From NCBI GenBank assembly GCA_012511245.1, contig JAAZGM010000151.1, positions 1-15,397 on the forward strand: DNA of 15,397 nt. Reading direction: 5' to 3'. This DNA is from Methanomicrobiales archaeon (GTDB lineage Archaea; Halobacteriota; Methanomicrobia; Methanomicrobiales; Methanoculleaceae). The position numbers were made by a program, and so were the translations under genes. Under the pieces are notes generated by a model, which had not been told where the DNA came from, did not search any database, and was given only the letters and a program-made list of their open reading frames with translations. Position 1 is the stretch's first letter. Each line of letters begins with the position of its first letter. Shown piece by piece: positions 8,556 to 13,987 of the stretch.

Positions 8556-8807
8556 TTATTTCTTCGGTCTCTTCACAACGAGCCTGTAAGCTTCGGCTCT
8601 GCCTGCGGTGCGGCTTTCGCGGGTGATCCGGATGACATCCCCGACCTCCCCTCCGATAGCCTTAACTGCAGAATCATCGTGGTATATTTTCGGCAATTGA
8701 TCAAGAGAGAGATGGTACGTCGCAAGAAGATCAGTGACTTCTTCATCGTCCATAATCTGATGGTTTGGAACCATCTCGTGTTTGAGTACGTCAAGTGAAG
8801 TCCCCAT
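8556..8807 (-). CDS. rpoH: DNA-directed RNA polymerase subunit H (Rpb5 C-terminal homologue)
   Basis: The 83-residue protein matches archaeal RpoH, which corresponds to the C-terminal domain of eukaryotic Rpb5 and sits at the jaw of the enzyme. Characteristic segments are MVPNHQIMDDEEV near the N-terminus, LPKIYHDDSAVKA in the middle and the C-terminal GDVIRITRESRTAGRAEAYR-LVV. I chose ATG at 8807 because GAGGTG lies six bases ahead of it. A GTG one codon upstream (8810) would leave too little space. It is the first gene of the polymerase operon, the standard archaeal arrangement, and begins about 80 bases behind the 3' end of tRNA-Lys. Confidence 0.95.
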   Translation of the reverse strand: MGTSLDVLKHEMVPNHQIMDDEEVTDLLATYHLSLDQLPKIYHDDSAVKAIGGEVGDVIRITRESRTAGRAEAYRLVVKRPKK

Positions 8808-8854
8808 CACCTACACCTCACCGACGAAAAAGCTGCGTATCAGATACATCACCT

Positions 8855-8863
8855 TGTTAAAAC
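8855..8863 (-). promoter_or_regulatory. Possible TATA box of the rpoH-nusA operon
   Basis: The minus strand reads GGTTTTAACAAGG here, a weak TATA-like element. It would place the transcript start near 8830, about 23 bases ahead of the rpoH ATG, leaving room for the ribosome binding site. It is a poor match, and read-through from the tRNA-Lys promoter upstream is the alternative. Confidence 0.3.
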
Positions 8864-8885
8864 CCATAGACATCGCCCATGGCAA

Positions 8886-8959
8886 CGGGCCCAAGGGGAT
8901 TTGAACCCCCGACCACCTGGTTAAAAGCCAGGCGCTCTACCTAGCTGAGCTATAGGCCC
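8886..8959 (-). tRNA. tRNA-Lys (anticodon UUU)
   Basis: The minus strand folds into a complete cloverleaf of 74 bases. The acceptor stem GGGCCTA pairs with TGGGCCC (one G-T pair), with discriminator G. The D arm contains AGCTCAGCTAGGTAGAGC, and the anticodon stem is CCTGG/CCAGG around loop CTTTTAA, giving anticodon TTT for lysine. The T arm is GGGGG-TTCAAAT-CCCCT. CCA is not encoded. There is no sign of an intron. Confidence 0.95.
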
Positions 8960-9000
8960 CGCGCATACTGCCATCTAGCATTATTACAATGCAAGAATAG

Positions 9001-9009
9001 TATAAATAA
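9001..9009 (-). promoter_or_regulatory. TATA box of tRNA-Lys
   Basis: The minus strand reads AAGTAAGTTATTTATAC, with TTATTTATA as a good archaeal TATA box. Transcription would begin near 8979, about 20 bases ahead of the mature tRNA 5' end. Confidence 0.55.
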
Positions 9010-9146
9010 CTTACTTGTGGGCGTATCATATCATTTGCACTCTACCGATATAAATCTTTCAATTATCGACCCGCTGGAGAGATACGGATCAGGGGCTCAG
9101 GGGGTGCAGAGAGACTCCAGACCGGGGCGCGTGGGCATCCCGACAG

Positions 9147-9157
9147 CATATTTAATA
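9147..9157 (+). promoter_or_regulatory. TATA box of the PsiE-like gene
   Basis: GCATATTTAATA at this position predicts a transcript start near 9178. This fits a short leader of about 29 bases to the ATG at 9207, or a leaderless start at the ATG at 9177. The first option is preferred because of the ribosome binding site ahead of 9207. Confidence 0.5.
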
Positions 9158-9206
9158 CTCCTGGAGGGCCCCTCTTATGCATATATCCCCGAACCAGGGT
9201 GTATTC

Positions 9207-9638
9207 ATGACTCCTCCAAGAGACTGTGCAGATAAAATCATATCCGCCATATCGCTGGCGACATTGGGCATATACCTGCTCATTGCAATCTCACTCTCGC
9301 TGCTCGCGATCCTCGCATTCTATGACGTCATCCTCCAGGTGGTAGCGCTCATCCATGCAAGCAATATGACACAGGGGATACTTGAAGTCCTGCACGCGCT
9401 CCTCCTGACGCTCATCATCGTTGAGATCCTGGAGACGGTGACGGCGTATTTCAGGACCAACAAGGTGCTCGTGACACCGATCCTGATTGCAGGCATCACC
9501 GCAATGGTGCGGCGGGTGCTGACGTTCGGGGTCGAGCCCCTCGAGCCCATCGATATCGGGATGACGCTCGCGGTCATCCTCGTGCTGACGACCGCAATTG
9601 TCTACATAGGAAAGCAGGAGCGCGAAGATACCAGATAG
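9207..9638 (+). CDS. PsiE-like small integral membrane protein
   Basis: The 143-residue product has four hydrophobic segments, at about 15-48 (long, perhaps one helix plus a re-entrant part), 56-78, 86-103 and 113-134, joined by short charged loops. The third region, YFRTNKVLVTPILIAGITAMVRRVL, and the closing IDIGMTLAVILVL with a charged tail resemble the phosphate-starvation-inducible PsiE family of small membrane proteins, whose molecular function is unknown. I chose ATG at 9207, with AGGGTG five bases ahead. The in-frame ATG at 9177 (adding MHISPNQGVF) is possible, with GGAG ten bases ahead, but it coincides with the predicted transcript start. The gene is monocistronic and converges on the response-regulator gene. 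No phosphate-related neighbour is present, so the name should not be taken as a function. Confidence 0.8.
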   Translation: MTPPRDCADKIISAISLATLGIYLLIAISLSLLAILAFYDVILQVVALIHASNMTQGILEVLHALLLTLIIVEILETVTAYFRTNKVLVTPILIAGITAMVRRVLTFGVEPLEPIDIGMTLAVILVLTTAIVYIGKQEREDTR

Positions 9639-9737
9639 CAGGGCACTGCACCGAGAGGGCACTCATGCCGCAGGAATGAATGCAGCATACGGACGAGAGA
9701 TTGATCCGGACAAAAACCCCTTTTCCGATTCATCCCA

Positions 9738-9765
9738 CCCCGGGCTCCGTGCGCACCGCCCGGGG
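9738..9765. terminator. GC-rich hairpin between convergent genes
   Basis: CCCCGGGC and GCCCGGGG form a perfect 8-base-pair stem around a 12-base loop that itself contains the palindrome GTGCGCAC. It lies between the convergent PsiE-like and response-regulator genes, about 100 bases from the first. It may act as a shared transcription barrier. No T-run follows directly on the plus strand. Confidence 0.4.
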
Positions 9766-9797
9766 GAGAGAGCGGCGGCGGGGTGCGCGACCGCGGC

Positions 9798-9804
9798 AAA
9801 AAAA
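9798..9804 (-). terminator. Oligo-T terminator of the response-regulator gene
   Basis: Seven A on the plus strand give T7 in the minus transcript, 36 bases behind the response-regulator stop and followed by GC-rich GCCGCGG. This is a plausible archaeal terminator for the roadblock/receiver unit. Confidence 0.5.
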
Positions 9805-9840
9805 TCAGACCGGATTACTGAAAACAGATTGTGAAGAGAT

Positions 9841-10476
9841 TCAGCCAGTCTCAAAAAGACCTTCAAACTGGGATCGAACCTGATTCAGCCGCTCTTCCTG
9901 GATCTTAATACTCGTCGCCATGCTCTTGATAGCCCTCGTGATATCCTCGCCCATGCCCGTCCGGGCATCCTTGATGCTGTAGGTGGTCTCAAGGATCTTT
10001 AAGAGGCGGCGATTGATGTCGACGCTCTTTGCAAGGCGCTCATACTCATCGATGAGTTTCTGGTTCACACCGGCTTCGCGCGCCCGTTCGATGTTGGTGG
10101 TGATGGAGTGGCGGCGGGCCAGCACATGCTCTATGGCATCATAGAGCTGGTGATGGGTGGTGGGCTTGAGGATGTAATCCTCGATGTAGGGCCCATACTC
10201 GTTTGCCTCCTCAGGCGTGAGGGGCTTTGCGGTCAACATGAGGATGGGGATGTTCTGTGTAGCAGGGTTCGTCTTGATCCGCTCAAGCGTCTCCCATCCA
10301 TCCATCGGTTCCATCATGATATCCAGAAGAACCAGATCTGGAGGGGTCGTGTTCAGGACCTCAAGACATTCTCCGCCGCTGAAGGCAGTGATCGGCCGAT
10401 AGCCACCACGCTCCAGCATGGTAACGAAAACATCGACGATCATGGGGCTATCGTCAACAACCAGTATCGTATACAT
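9841..10476 (-). CDS. Response regulator with receiver domain and helical C-terminal extension
   Basis: Residues 1-120 form a complete receiver (CheY-like) domain: acidic pair D8/D9, phospho-acceptor D52 (in LVLLDIMM), T82 and the K104-P105 pair (DYILKP). All catalytic residues for phosphorylation by a histidine kinase are present. Residues from about 121 to 211 carry no recognised output domain but look mainly helical, with heptad-like charge patterns (EYERLAKSVDINRRLLKIL, then IQEERLNQVRSQFEGL). This suggests a coiled-coil or protein-contact tail rather than DNA binding. The ATG overlaps the TAA of the roadblock gene by one base, with GAGGAGG ahead of it, so the two are translated together. 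No histidine kinase is encoded in the window, so the input signal is unknown. Confidence 0.9.
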   Translation of the reverse strand: MYTILVVDDSPMIVDVFVTMLERGGYRPITAFSGGECLEVLNTTPPDLVLLDIMMEPMDGWETLERIKTNPATQNIPILMLTAKPLTPEEANEYGPYIEDYILKPTTHHQLYDAIEHVLARRHSITTNIERAREAGVNQKLIDEYERLAKSVDINRRLLKILETTYSIKDARTGMGEDITRAIKSMATSIKIQEERLNQVRSQFEGLFETG

Positions 10477-10856
10477 TATGCCTCCTCATCTCTGATCCTG
10501 ACTACTATATCTAATAGTTTTTTCAGCACTGTCGGAAGATCCGCTGAAATATCAATTATCACTGTGATCAGGGTAGCCTCCCTAACGCCCATGATAAGGA
10601 TTGTCGCATCGGATGAGGCAACAGTGACCTGAAACGGCCGGTCTACACCAACACTGCCGCAGGCCGCCTCTGCCGACGCAAGGACAGTTGCACACATCGC
10701 CGCGAAAAGTGACGAAGAAAGATCGCCTTTCGGGAAGTGTTTACCCAGAACTCTGCCTTCGTCGGACACAAGAGCGCATGCGGTAACACCGGCAACCGAT
10801 TGAATCTCCTCAATGCACCTCTGGACACTCTCTTCCATGAAGGGATGACGGCTCAT
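10476..10856 (-). CDS. Roadblock/LC7 domain protein
   Basis: The 126-residue product fits one roadblock/LC7 domain: helix at 8-22 (EESVQRCIEEIQSVAGV), strand hairpin ACALVSDEGRVLG, a long Ala-rich helix (LFAAMCATVLASAEAACGSV), strands ATILIMGVREATLITVII and a final helix DLPTVLKKLLDIVVRIRDE. In archaea and bacteria such proteins form dimers and often regulate small GTPases (MglB with MglA) or partner kinases and receivers. No MglA-type GTPase is present here. Its partner may be the translationally coupled receiver protein behind it, or the MinD-type ATPase transcribed in the opposite direction. I chose ATG at 10856, seven bases behind GGGGT. ATG at 10859 adds one Met and cannot be excluded. 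Confidence 0.85.
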   Translation of the reverse strand: MSRHPFMEESVQRCIEEIQSVAGVTACALVSDEGRVLGKHFPKGDLSSSLFAAMCATVLASAEAACGSVGVDRPFQVTVASSDATILIMGVREATLITVIIDISADLPTVLKKLLDIVVRIRDEEA

Positions 10857-10900
10857 CATATTTACCCCAAACTAGTTCACTGAGATATCTGCGTTGCATC

Positions 10901-10909
10901 ATATATGAA
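10901..10909 (-). promoter_or_regulatory. TATA box of the roadblock/receiver unit
   Basis: The minus strand reads TTCGATATTCATATATGATG. TTCATATAT as TATA box places the transcript start near 10879, about 20 bases ahead of the first ATG. Confidence 0.55.
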
Positions 10910-11569
10910 TATCGAATTTGCATTACACCAAACTGCCCTGTTAACTCACTTTTACCGCACTTAGCAGGGAACTGCAGCACCTTGAGTGAGAAAAAACCGT
11001 TGCTATAGCCCGGCTCTGCTGCGCCCGGCACAGTAGTGCTCCAGAGCATATAACTGATAATCGATCGCGGAGATTCTGGCCGAAAATTTCCACAATCCAG
11101 ATCTGGTAAAGCTTCATTCCAGCTGCCGCTCTTCCCTGACGAGATTGGTGCCGAACCCGGTCAGTTCTATGTTCGACTATTTCTCACAAGCATGTCCCCC
11201 TGCTGTGGACTGTGGCGGTTATCGCCATGGGTGTGGGGCTGACGAGGAGGGAGGAGTCTTCCCCCCTACCTCCAATGTGCAAAGAGCCGCACATACCGTC
11301 AACTCCACCCACCTGCGCTCCTCCCCCACCCCTCCACCAGGGTGGGAGCGGTCATAGCGATACCCCATGGAAAGCCGTGCCCAAAATTACATGTAACCAG
11401 GAACACCCGGATGGTATCTCAGACTGCCAATCGTTTCGCAGGGCACTACCTCCGGCACAACCACCAGAACCGGCAACAGTGGGGTTCACTACATTTTCCA
11501 GCCCGATCTACCCGGGAAAAAGTATTTCCCCTATCCGAAATGGTATTCACTGCTCTCGACCAGGAAAGG
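10910..11569. other. Long intergenic region between divergent genes, no supported gene
   Basis: About 660 bases separate the roadblock promoter from the MinD promoter. Open frames here (such as one at 11145-11357 on the plus strand) have irregular, Pro/Cys/His-rich translations, no ribosome binding site and no family resemblance, so I call none. The one clear structure is an imperfect hairpin at 11321-11348, in which CTCCC(CC)ACCC pairs with GGGTGGGAG around an 8-base loop. The stretch from 11240 to 11350 has strong strand bias, with long C runs on the plus strand. The region might hold an untranslated RNA, a regulatory leader or a decayed gene; the sequence does not decide. Confidence 0.4.
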
Positions 11570-11580
11570 CAAATAAATAA
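11570..11580 (+). promoter_or_regulatory. TATA-like element of the minD operon
   Basis: CAAATAAATAAG is an AT-rich, TATA-like element standing out from its surroundings. A start near 11600 would leave a leader of about 23 bases to the ATG at 11624 and would exclude the upstream in-frame ATG at 11585. Confidence 0.45.
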
Positions 11581-11623
11581 GTTTATGTCTGAAAACTACG
11601 ATCTATCCTTGAGACGGTTTTTG

Positions 11624-12409
11624 ATGATCAGAGCCTACACAATCGCCTCCGGCAAAGGAGGGACCGGGAAGACGACCGTCACAGCAAACCTGGGAACAGC
11701 ACTGGCTCAACATGGCAGAAAGACGTGCATCGTCGATACAGATATCGGGATGGCTAACCTCGGGCTGGTACTGGGGCTTTCAGATACCCCGATCACACTC
11801 CACGAGGTCCTGGCAGGAGAGGCAGCAATCAAGGACGCTATGTATGAAGGGCCTTACGGCCTCATGGTTGTGCCATGCGGTCTCTCCCTCCAGGGTTTTC
11901 AGAACGTGAATCTGGAGCGGTTCGAGGACGTGATGTCTGATCTCACCGAACGCTGTGATTACCTGATCTTCGATGCACCTGCCGGTATCGGTACAGATGG
12001 GGTTATACCGCTCACTGTAGCGGATGAAGTGCTCCTGGTCGTGAATCCCGAGATCTCCTCGATTGTGGATGCCCTGAAGATCAAGACCCTGACGGAGACG
12101 ATCGGAGGAACTATCGGGGGAGTTATCCTCAACCGGGCAATATTTGAAGGACCCGGTGCGTACCAGGAAAAGATCGAGAGGATCCTTGACATGCCGATCA
12201 TCGATACGGTACCGGAGGATCAAAACGTGCGAAGGGCGGCGGCGGCAAAGACACCGGTCGTCATCGAGTCACCCGGCTCAGAATCATCAAAAGCGTTCAG
12301 AAGAATTGCAGCAAAACTGGCGGGCATCCCCGTTCAGGAGGAGCCGCACAAGGTGCAGGAAGGTTTTGTTGAGCGATTCGCCCGCGCACTATTCAGGAGA
12401 AAACCATGA
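11624..12409 (+). CDS. minD: MinD/ParA family ATPase
   Basis: The 261-residue protein is a deviant Walker A ATPase of the MinD branch. It has the P-loop SGKGGTGKTT at 9-18 with both signature lysines (K11, K16), the switch I region VDTDIGMANLG at 37-47 and the Walker B/switch II segment IFDAPAGIGTDG at 115-126. Such ATPases dimerise on ATP and position other complexes in the cell. The tail at about 247-261 (GFVERFARALFRRKP) is amphipathic, with hydrophobic and Arg faces, much like the membrane-targeting helix of MinD. The start at 11624 puts the P-loop at the usual distance. The in-frame ATG at 11585 would add 13 residues ahead of the predicted transcript start. The gene overlaps the next by ATGA. 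It may serve the divergent roadblock/receiver unit, but this is inference. Confidence 0.9.
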   Translation: MIRAYTIASGKGGTGKTTVTANLGTALAQHGRKTCIVDTDIGMANLGLVLGLSDTPITLHEVLAGEAAIKDAMYEGPYGLMVVPCGLSLQGFQNVNLERFEDVMSDLTERCDYLIFDAPAGIGTDGVIPLTVADEVLLVVNPEISSIVDALKIKTLTETIGGTIGGVILNRAIFEGPGAYQEKIERILDMPIIDTVPEDQNVRRAAAAKTPVVIESPGSESSKAFRRIAAKLAGIPVQEEPHKVQEGFVERFARALFRRKP

Positions 12410-12612
12410 CAACTATGGACATTACCGCAATCATGATAGTCCTGCTCTCAGTAACCATCATCTGTCTGCTGTTCGTTATGTACGTGATGTACGTGCGTAT
12501 CCAGCAGCTTCTCAAAGAAGTCGAGGCATTGGCCGGAAGAATGGAGATCACCGGCAGTGAGCTTGAACAGCTGACAAGAAGCGTCGAAGAGTACAAGAGA
12601 GTCCGCGGATAA
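12406..12612 (+). CDS. Small membrane-anchored coiled-coil protein, candidate MinD partner
   Basis: The 68-residue product has one membrane helix at about 6-30 (ITAIMIVLLSVTIICLLFVM), then a charged helix at 31-66 with a clear heptad pattern (IQQLLKEVEALAGRMEITGS, then ELEQLTRSVEEYKR), which should form a parallel coiled coil on one side of the membrane. I know no named family for it. Its ATG overlaps the minD stop as ATGA, and AGGAG lies eight bases ahead, so it is translationally coupled to the ATPase. The size and position recall MinE, but no MinE sequence match is visible. A membrane anchor, activator or cargo adaptor for the ATPase is the simplest guess. Confidence 0.8.
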   Translation: MTTMDITAIMIVLLSVTIICLLFVMYVMYVRIQQLLKEVEALAGRMEITGSELEQLTRSVEEYKRVRG

Positions 12613-12641
12613 AGGGGTTGTCCGGCCCCTGTAAAGGGAAG

Positions 12642-12649
12642 ATATATGT
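12642..12649 (+). promoter_or_regulatory. TATA box of tRNA-Pro
   Basis: GATATATGTG at this position predicts transcription from about 12671, five bases ahead of the mature tRNA. Just upstream, AGGGG (12613-12617) and CCCCT (12626-12630) can pair right after the stop of the small membrane protein gene, and may help end the minD transcript. Confidence 0.5.
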
Positions 12650-12675
12650 GTAGTTCGAGCATATCTAGTAAGGAA

Positions 12676-12749
12676 GGGGCCATAGGGTAGCCTGGCCATC
12701 CTAGGAGACTGGGGGTCTTCTGACCTGCGTTCAAATCGCAGTGGCCCCA
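12676..12749 (+). tRNA. tRNA-Pro (anticodon GGG)
   Basis: The cloverleaf is 74 bases long. The acceptor stem GGGGCCA/TGGCCCC is perfect, with discriminator A. The D arm is GGGT-AGCCTGGCCA-TCCT, with a G-U at 10-25 and a U-U mismatch at 13-22. The anticodon stem GGAGA/TCTTC surrounds loop CTGGGGG, giving anticodon GGG for proline. The T arm CTGCG-TTCAAAT-CGCAG is perfect. CCA is not encoded. Confidence 0.93.
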
Positions 12750-12757
12750 TCAGACCA

Positions 12758-12763
12758 TTTTTT
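12758..12763 (+). terminator. Oligo-T run behind tRNA-Pro
   Basis: Six T begin nine bases after the tRNA 3' end, a typical archaeal tRNA terminator. Leaky termination here could feed the DUF89 gene 29 bases further on, which has no TATA box of its own that I can place. Confidence 0.5.
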
Positions 12764-12791
12764 CTCTGTTGTCAACAGAATAACCCACAGT

Positions 12792-13649
12792 ATGAAGTTA
12801 ACTGCAGGTTGCACGGATTGCCTGATCAGCCGGGTTGAATACGAGAGCCGGCTCTGCATCGACGATTCCCTGCGCGTCTCTGAGATCGTTGATGCATGTC
12901 GAGACCTCCTCGCGCGCATCGCTGCCGATCCGGTGCCCGCCCCCGTCATCGCAAGCCGGGTGCACCGGCTCGCCTACCAGATGATCGGCGACGACGACCC
13001 CTACCGGGCGTTGAAGAAGAGCAACAACGCCGACGCGGCAGCCGTCTGCCGGGCGGTGCGCGGCGATCTCACGACGTTCAGCGACCTTGCGCTCGCATCG
13101 GTCATCGGGAATACGCTGGATTACGGGTCGATGGCACATACCGTCACCGACAACTTCGTCGAGTTCTTCCACCGGGAGTTTGCAGCAGGTCTGACCGTTG
13201 ATGACACCGCCGCGATCGAGAGGCTCGCTTCCCGGGTGGTCTACCTCGCCGACAACTGCGGAGAGATCGTCTTTGATGCACTCTTCGCCGATCATCTCAA
13301 GAAGAGCGGATCACATGTCACGTTCGCCGTCCGGGGAGCCCCGATACTGAACGATGCAACGATGGAGGATGCTGTGGCGCTCGGCCTCGACCGCCGGGTC
13401 GACCTGCTCACCCCGACCACGGACGGCATCGCCGAACTCGGACTTAACCGCGACCTTGCCCCCCCGGCGCTTACCGATGCCCTCGATCGTGCAACGCTCG
13501 TCATTGCAAAGGGCATGGCAAACTATGAGTCGCTCTCGGACGACCGCAACCTCCCCCCTGTCGCCTACCTGATGTCGGTCAAATGCAGCCCTATCGGTAC
13601 AGATATCGGCATCCCGGTCGGTTCTCGGGTTGCTCTCCTGCGCGAGTGA
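12792..13649 (+). CDS. DUF89 family metal-dependent phosphatase
   Basis: The 285-residue product matches the archaeal branch of DUF89 (ARMT1-like), a family of metal-dependent phosphatases thought to remove damaged or unwanted phospho-metabolites. The N-terminal C7-x2-C10 (GCTDCLISRVEYE) is typical of the prokaryotic branch. The core motif DNCGE at 154-158 carries the metal-binding Asp and Asn, followed by RGAPILNDAT (181-190), AKGMANYESL (239-248) and the late KC pair. The start at 12792 begins with the conserved MKLTAGC. A longer open frame upstream would read into the tRNA and is rejected. No strong ribosome binding site is visible, and the leader after the tRNA terminator is short. The exact substrate cannot be told from the sequence. 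Confidence 0.87.
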   Translation: MKLTAGCTDCLISRVEYESRLCIDDSLRVSEIVDACRDLLARIAADPVPAPVIASRVHRLAYQMIGDDDPYRALKKSNNADAAAVCRAVRGDLTTFSDLALASVIGNTLDYGSMAHTVTDNFVEFFHREFAAGLTVDDTAAIERLASRVVYLADNCGEIVFDALFADHLKKSGSHVTFAVRGAPILNDATMEDAVALGLDRRVDLLTPTTDGIAELGLNRDLAPPALTDALDRATLVIAKGMANYESLSDDRNLPPVAYLMSVKCSPIGTDIGIPVGSRVALLRE

Positions 13650-13698
13650 CCCGGCGCGGATGATGGATCTCCGGGGAGAAGAACGCCCCAAAACCACC

Positions 13699-13710
13699 AT
13701 ATATATATAA
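13699..13710. promoter_or_regulatory. Perfect alternating TATA tract
   Basis: ATATATATATAA stands in GC-richer DNA. Read on the minus strand it is TTATATATATAT, close to the archaeal TATA consensus, but no gene starts at the right distance on either strand. It may be a promoter for an unseen RNA or simply a flexible sequence next to the terminator. Confidence 0.3.
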
Positions 13711-13724
13711 ACATTCCCGGAGAA

Positions 13725-13750
13725 TTTTTCCCGGACAATAGCCGTTTTTT
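13725..13750 (+). terminator. Paired T-runs behind the DUF89 gene
   Basis: T5 at 13725-13729 and T6 at 13745-13750 follow the DUF89 gene, with a small hairpin (GGGG at 13673-13676 pairing with CCCC at 13686-13689) ahead of them. An octamer TTCCCGGA occurs twice here, at 13714 and 13728. These are plausible archaeal terminators. Confidence 0.5.
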
Positions 13751-13823
13751 CGACAAAATGCGTGATAAAAAGCCAGTAATTAATATTTTAAGTAATATAT
13801 TCGCTCAAATATTCACAGGAAAG

Positions 13824-13832
13824 AATATATAA
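13824..13832 (+). promoter_or_regulatory. Strong TATA box ahead of an unannotated transcript
   Basis: AAAGAATATATAACC is among the best TATA/BRE matches in the window. A start 25-26 bases downstream of its centre falls at 13853-13854, exactly on an ATG. Confidence 0.55.
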
Positions 13833-13852
13833 CCTGCGAGATAGACGTTGGA

Positions 13853-13984
13853 ATGGGGAGAGACTTACCACACCCAGCATTCACCAGTCGTTCAATTCCA
13901 TCAGCAATCACTACCACACCATCACCAACCACATCTCCAACGATGCAAGGGTTCGGTTTAGGGGGGGCTTCTGGTGTCCCTTAA
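13853..13984 (+). CDS. Candidate leaderless small ORF, or the 5' part of a structured RNA
   Basis: An ATG at the predicted transcript start opens 43 codons ending in TAA. The product is rich in Ser, Thr and Pro (SAITTTPSPTTSPTMQ) with a Gly-rich end (GFGLGGASGVP) and no known family. Codon use (TTA, AGA, many A-ending codons) differs from the neighbouring genes, so it may not be coded at all. The stop codon lies inside a 10-base-pair hairpin (13955-13964 with 13978-13987). Further downstream, GGGTGTGG at 14036-14043 is perfectly complementary to CCACACCC at 13868-13875. Together these favour a structured RNA of about 200 bases with or without a small peptide. Confidence 0.35.
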   Translation: MGRDLPHPAFTSRSIPSAITTTPSPTTSPTMQGFGLGGASGVP

Positions 13985-13987
13985 ACC
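13955..13987 (+). repeat. Inverted repeat (10-base-pair hairpin)
   Basis: GGTTTAGGGG (13955-13964) pairs with CCCTTAAACC (13978-13987) through ten base pairs including one G-T, around a 13-base loop. No T-run follows at once, so it is not an obvious terminator. A second small hairpin, GGGTG-TGGA-CACCC, follows at about 14036-14049, ahead of a C-run and four T. Confidence 0.6.

Noticed and set aside
9017..9235. 72-codon plus-strand frame ahead of the PsiE-like gene
   Set aside because: It overlaps the promoter and start of the PsiE-like gene in another frame and has no ribosome binding site or family resemblance.
11145..11357. 70-codon plus-strand frame in the long intergenic region
   Set aside because: It has irregular composition, ends in the hairpin region and has no clear ribosome binding site or promoter at the right distance.
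11342..11623. N-terminal extension of the MinD frame
   Set aside because: The translation before residue M at 11624 is unlike any MinD, and the TATA-like element at 11570-11580 lies inside it.
12741..12791. N-terminal extension of the DUF89 frame into tRNA-Pro
   Set aside because: The extra 17 residues begin inside the mature tRNA, and the family begins at the MKLTAGC segment.
13853..13950. CRISPR-like or tandem repeat suggested by recurring CCA/CACC words
   Set aside because: The words recur irregularly with no fixed repeat length or spacer pattern. It is only a C/A-rich composition.
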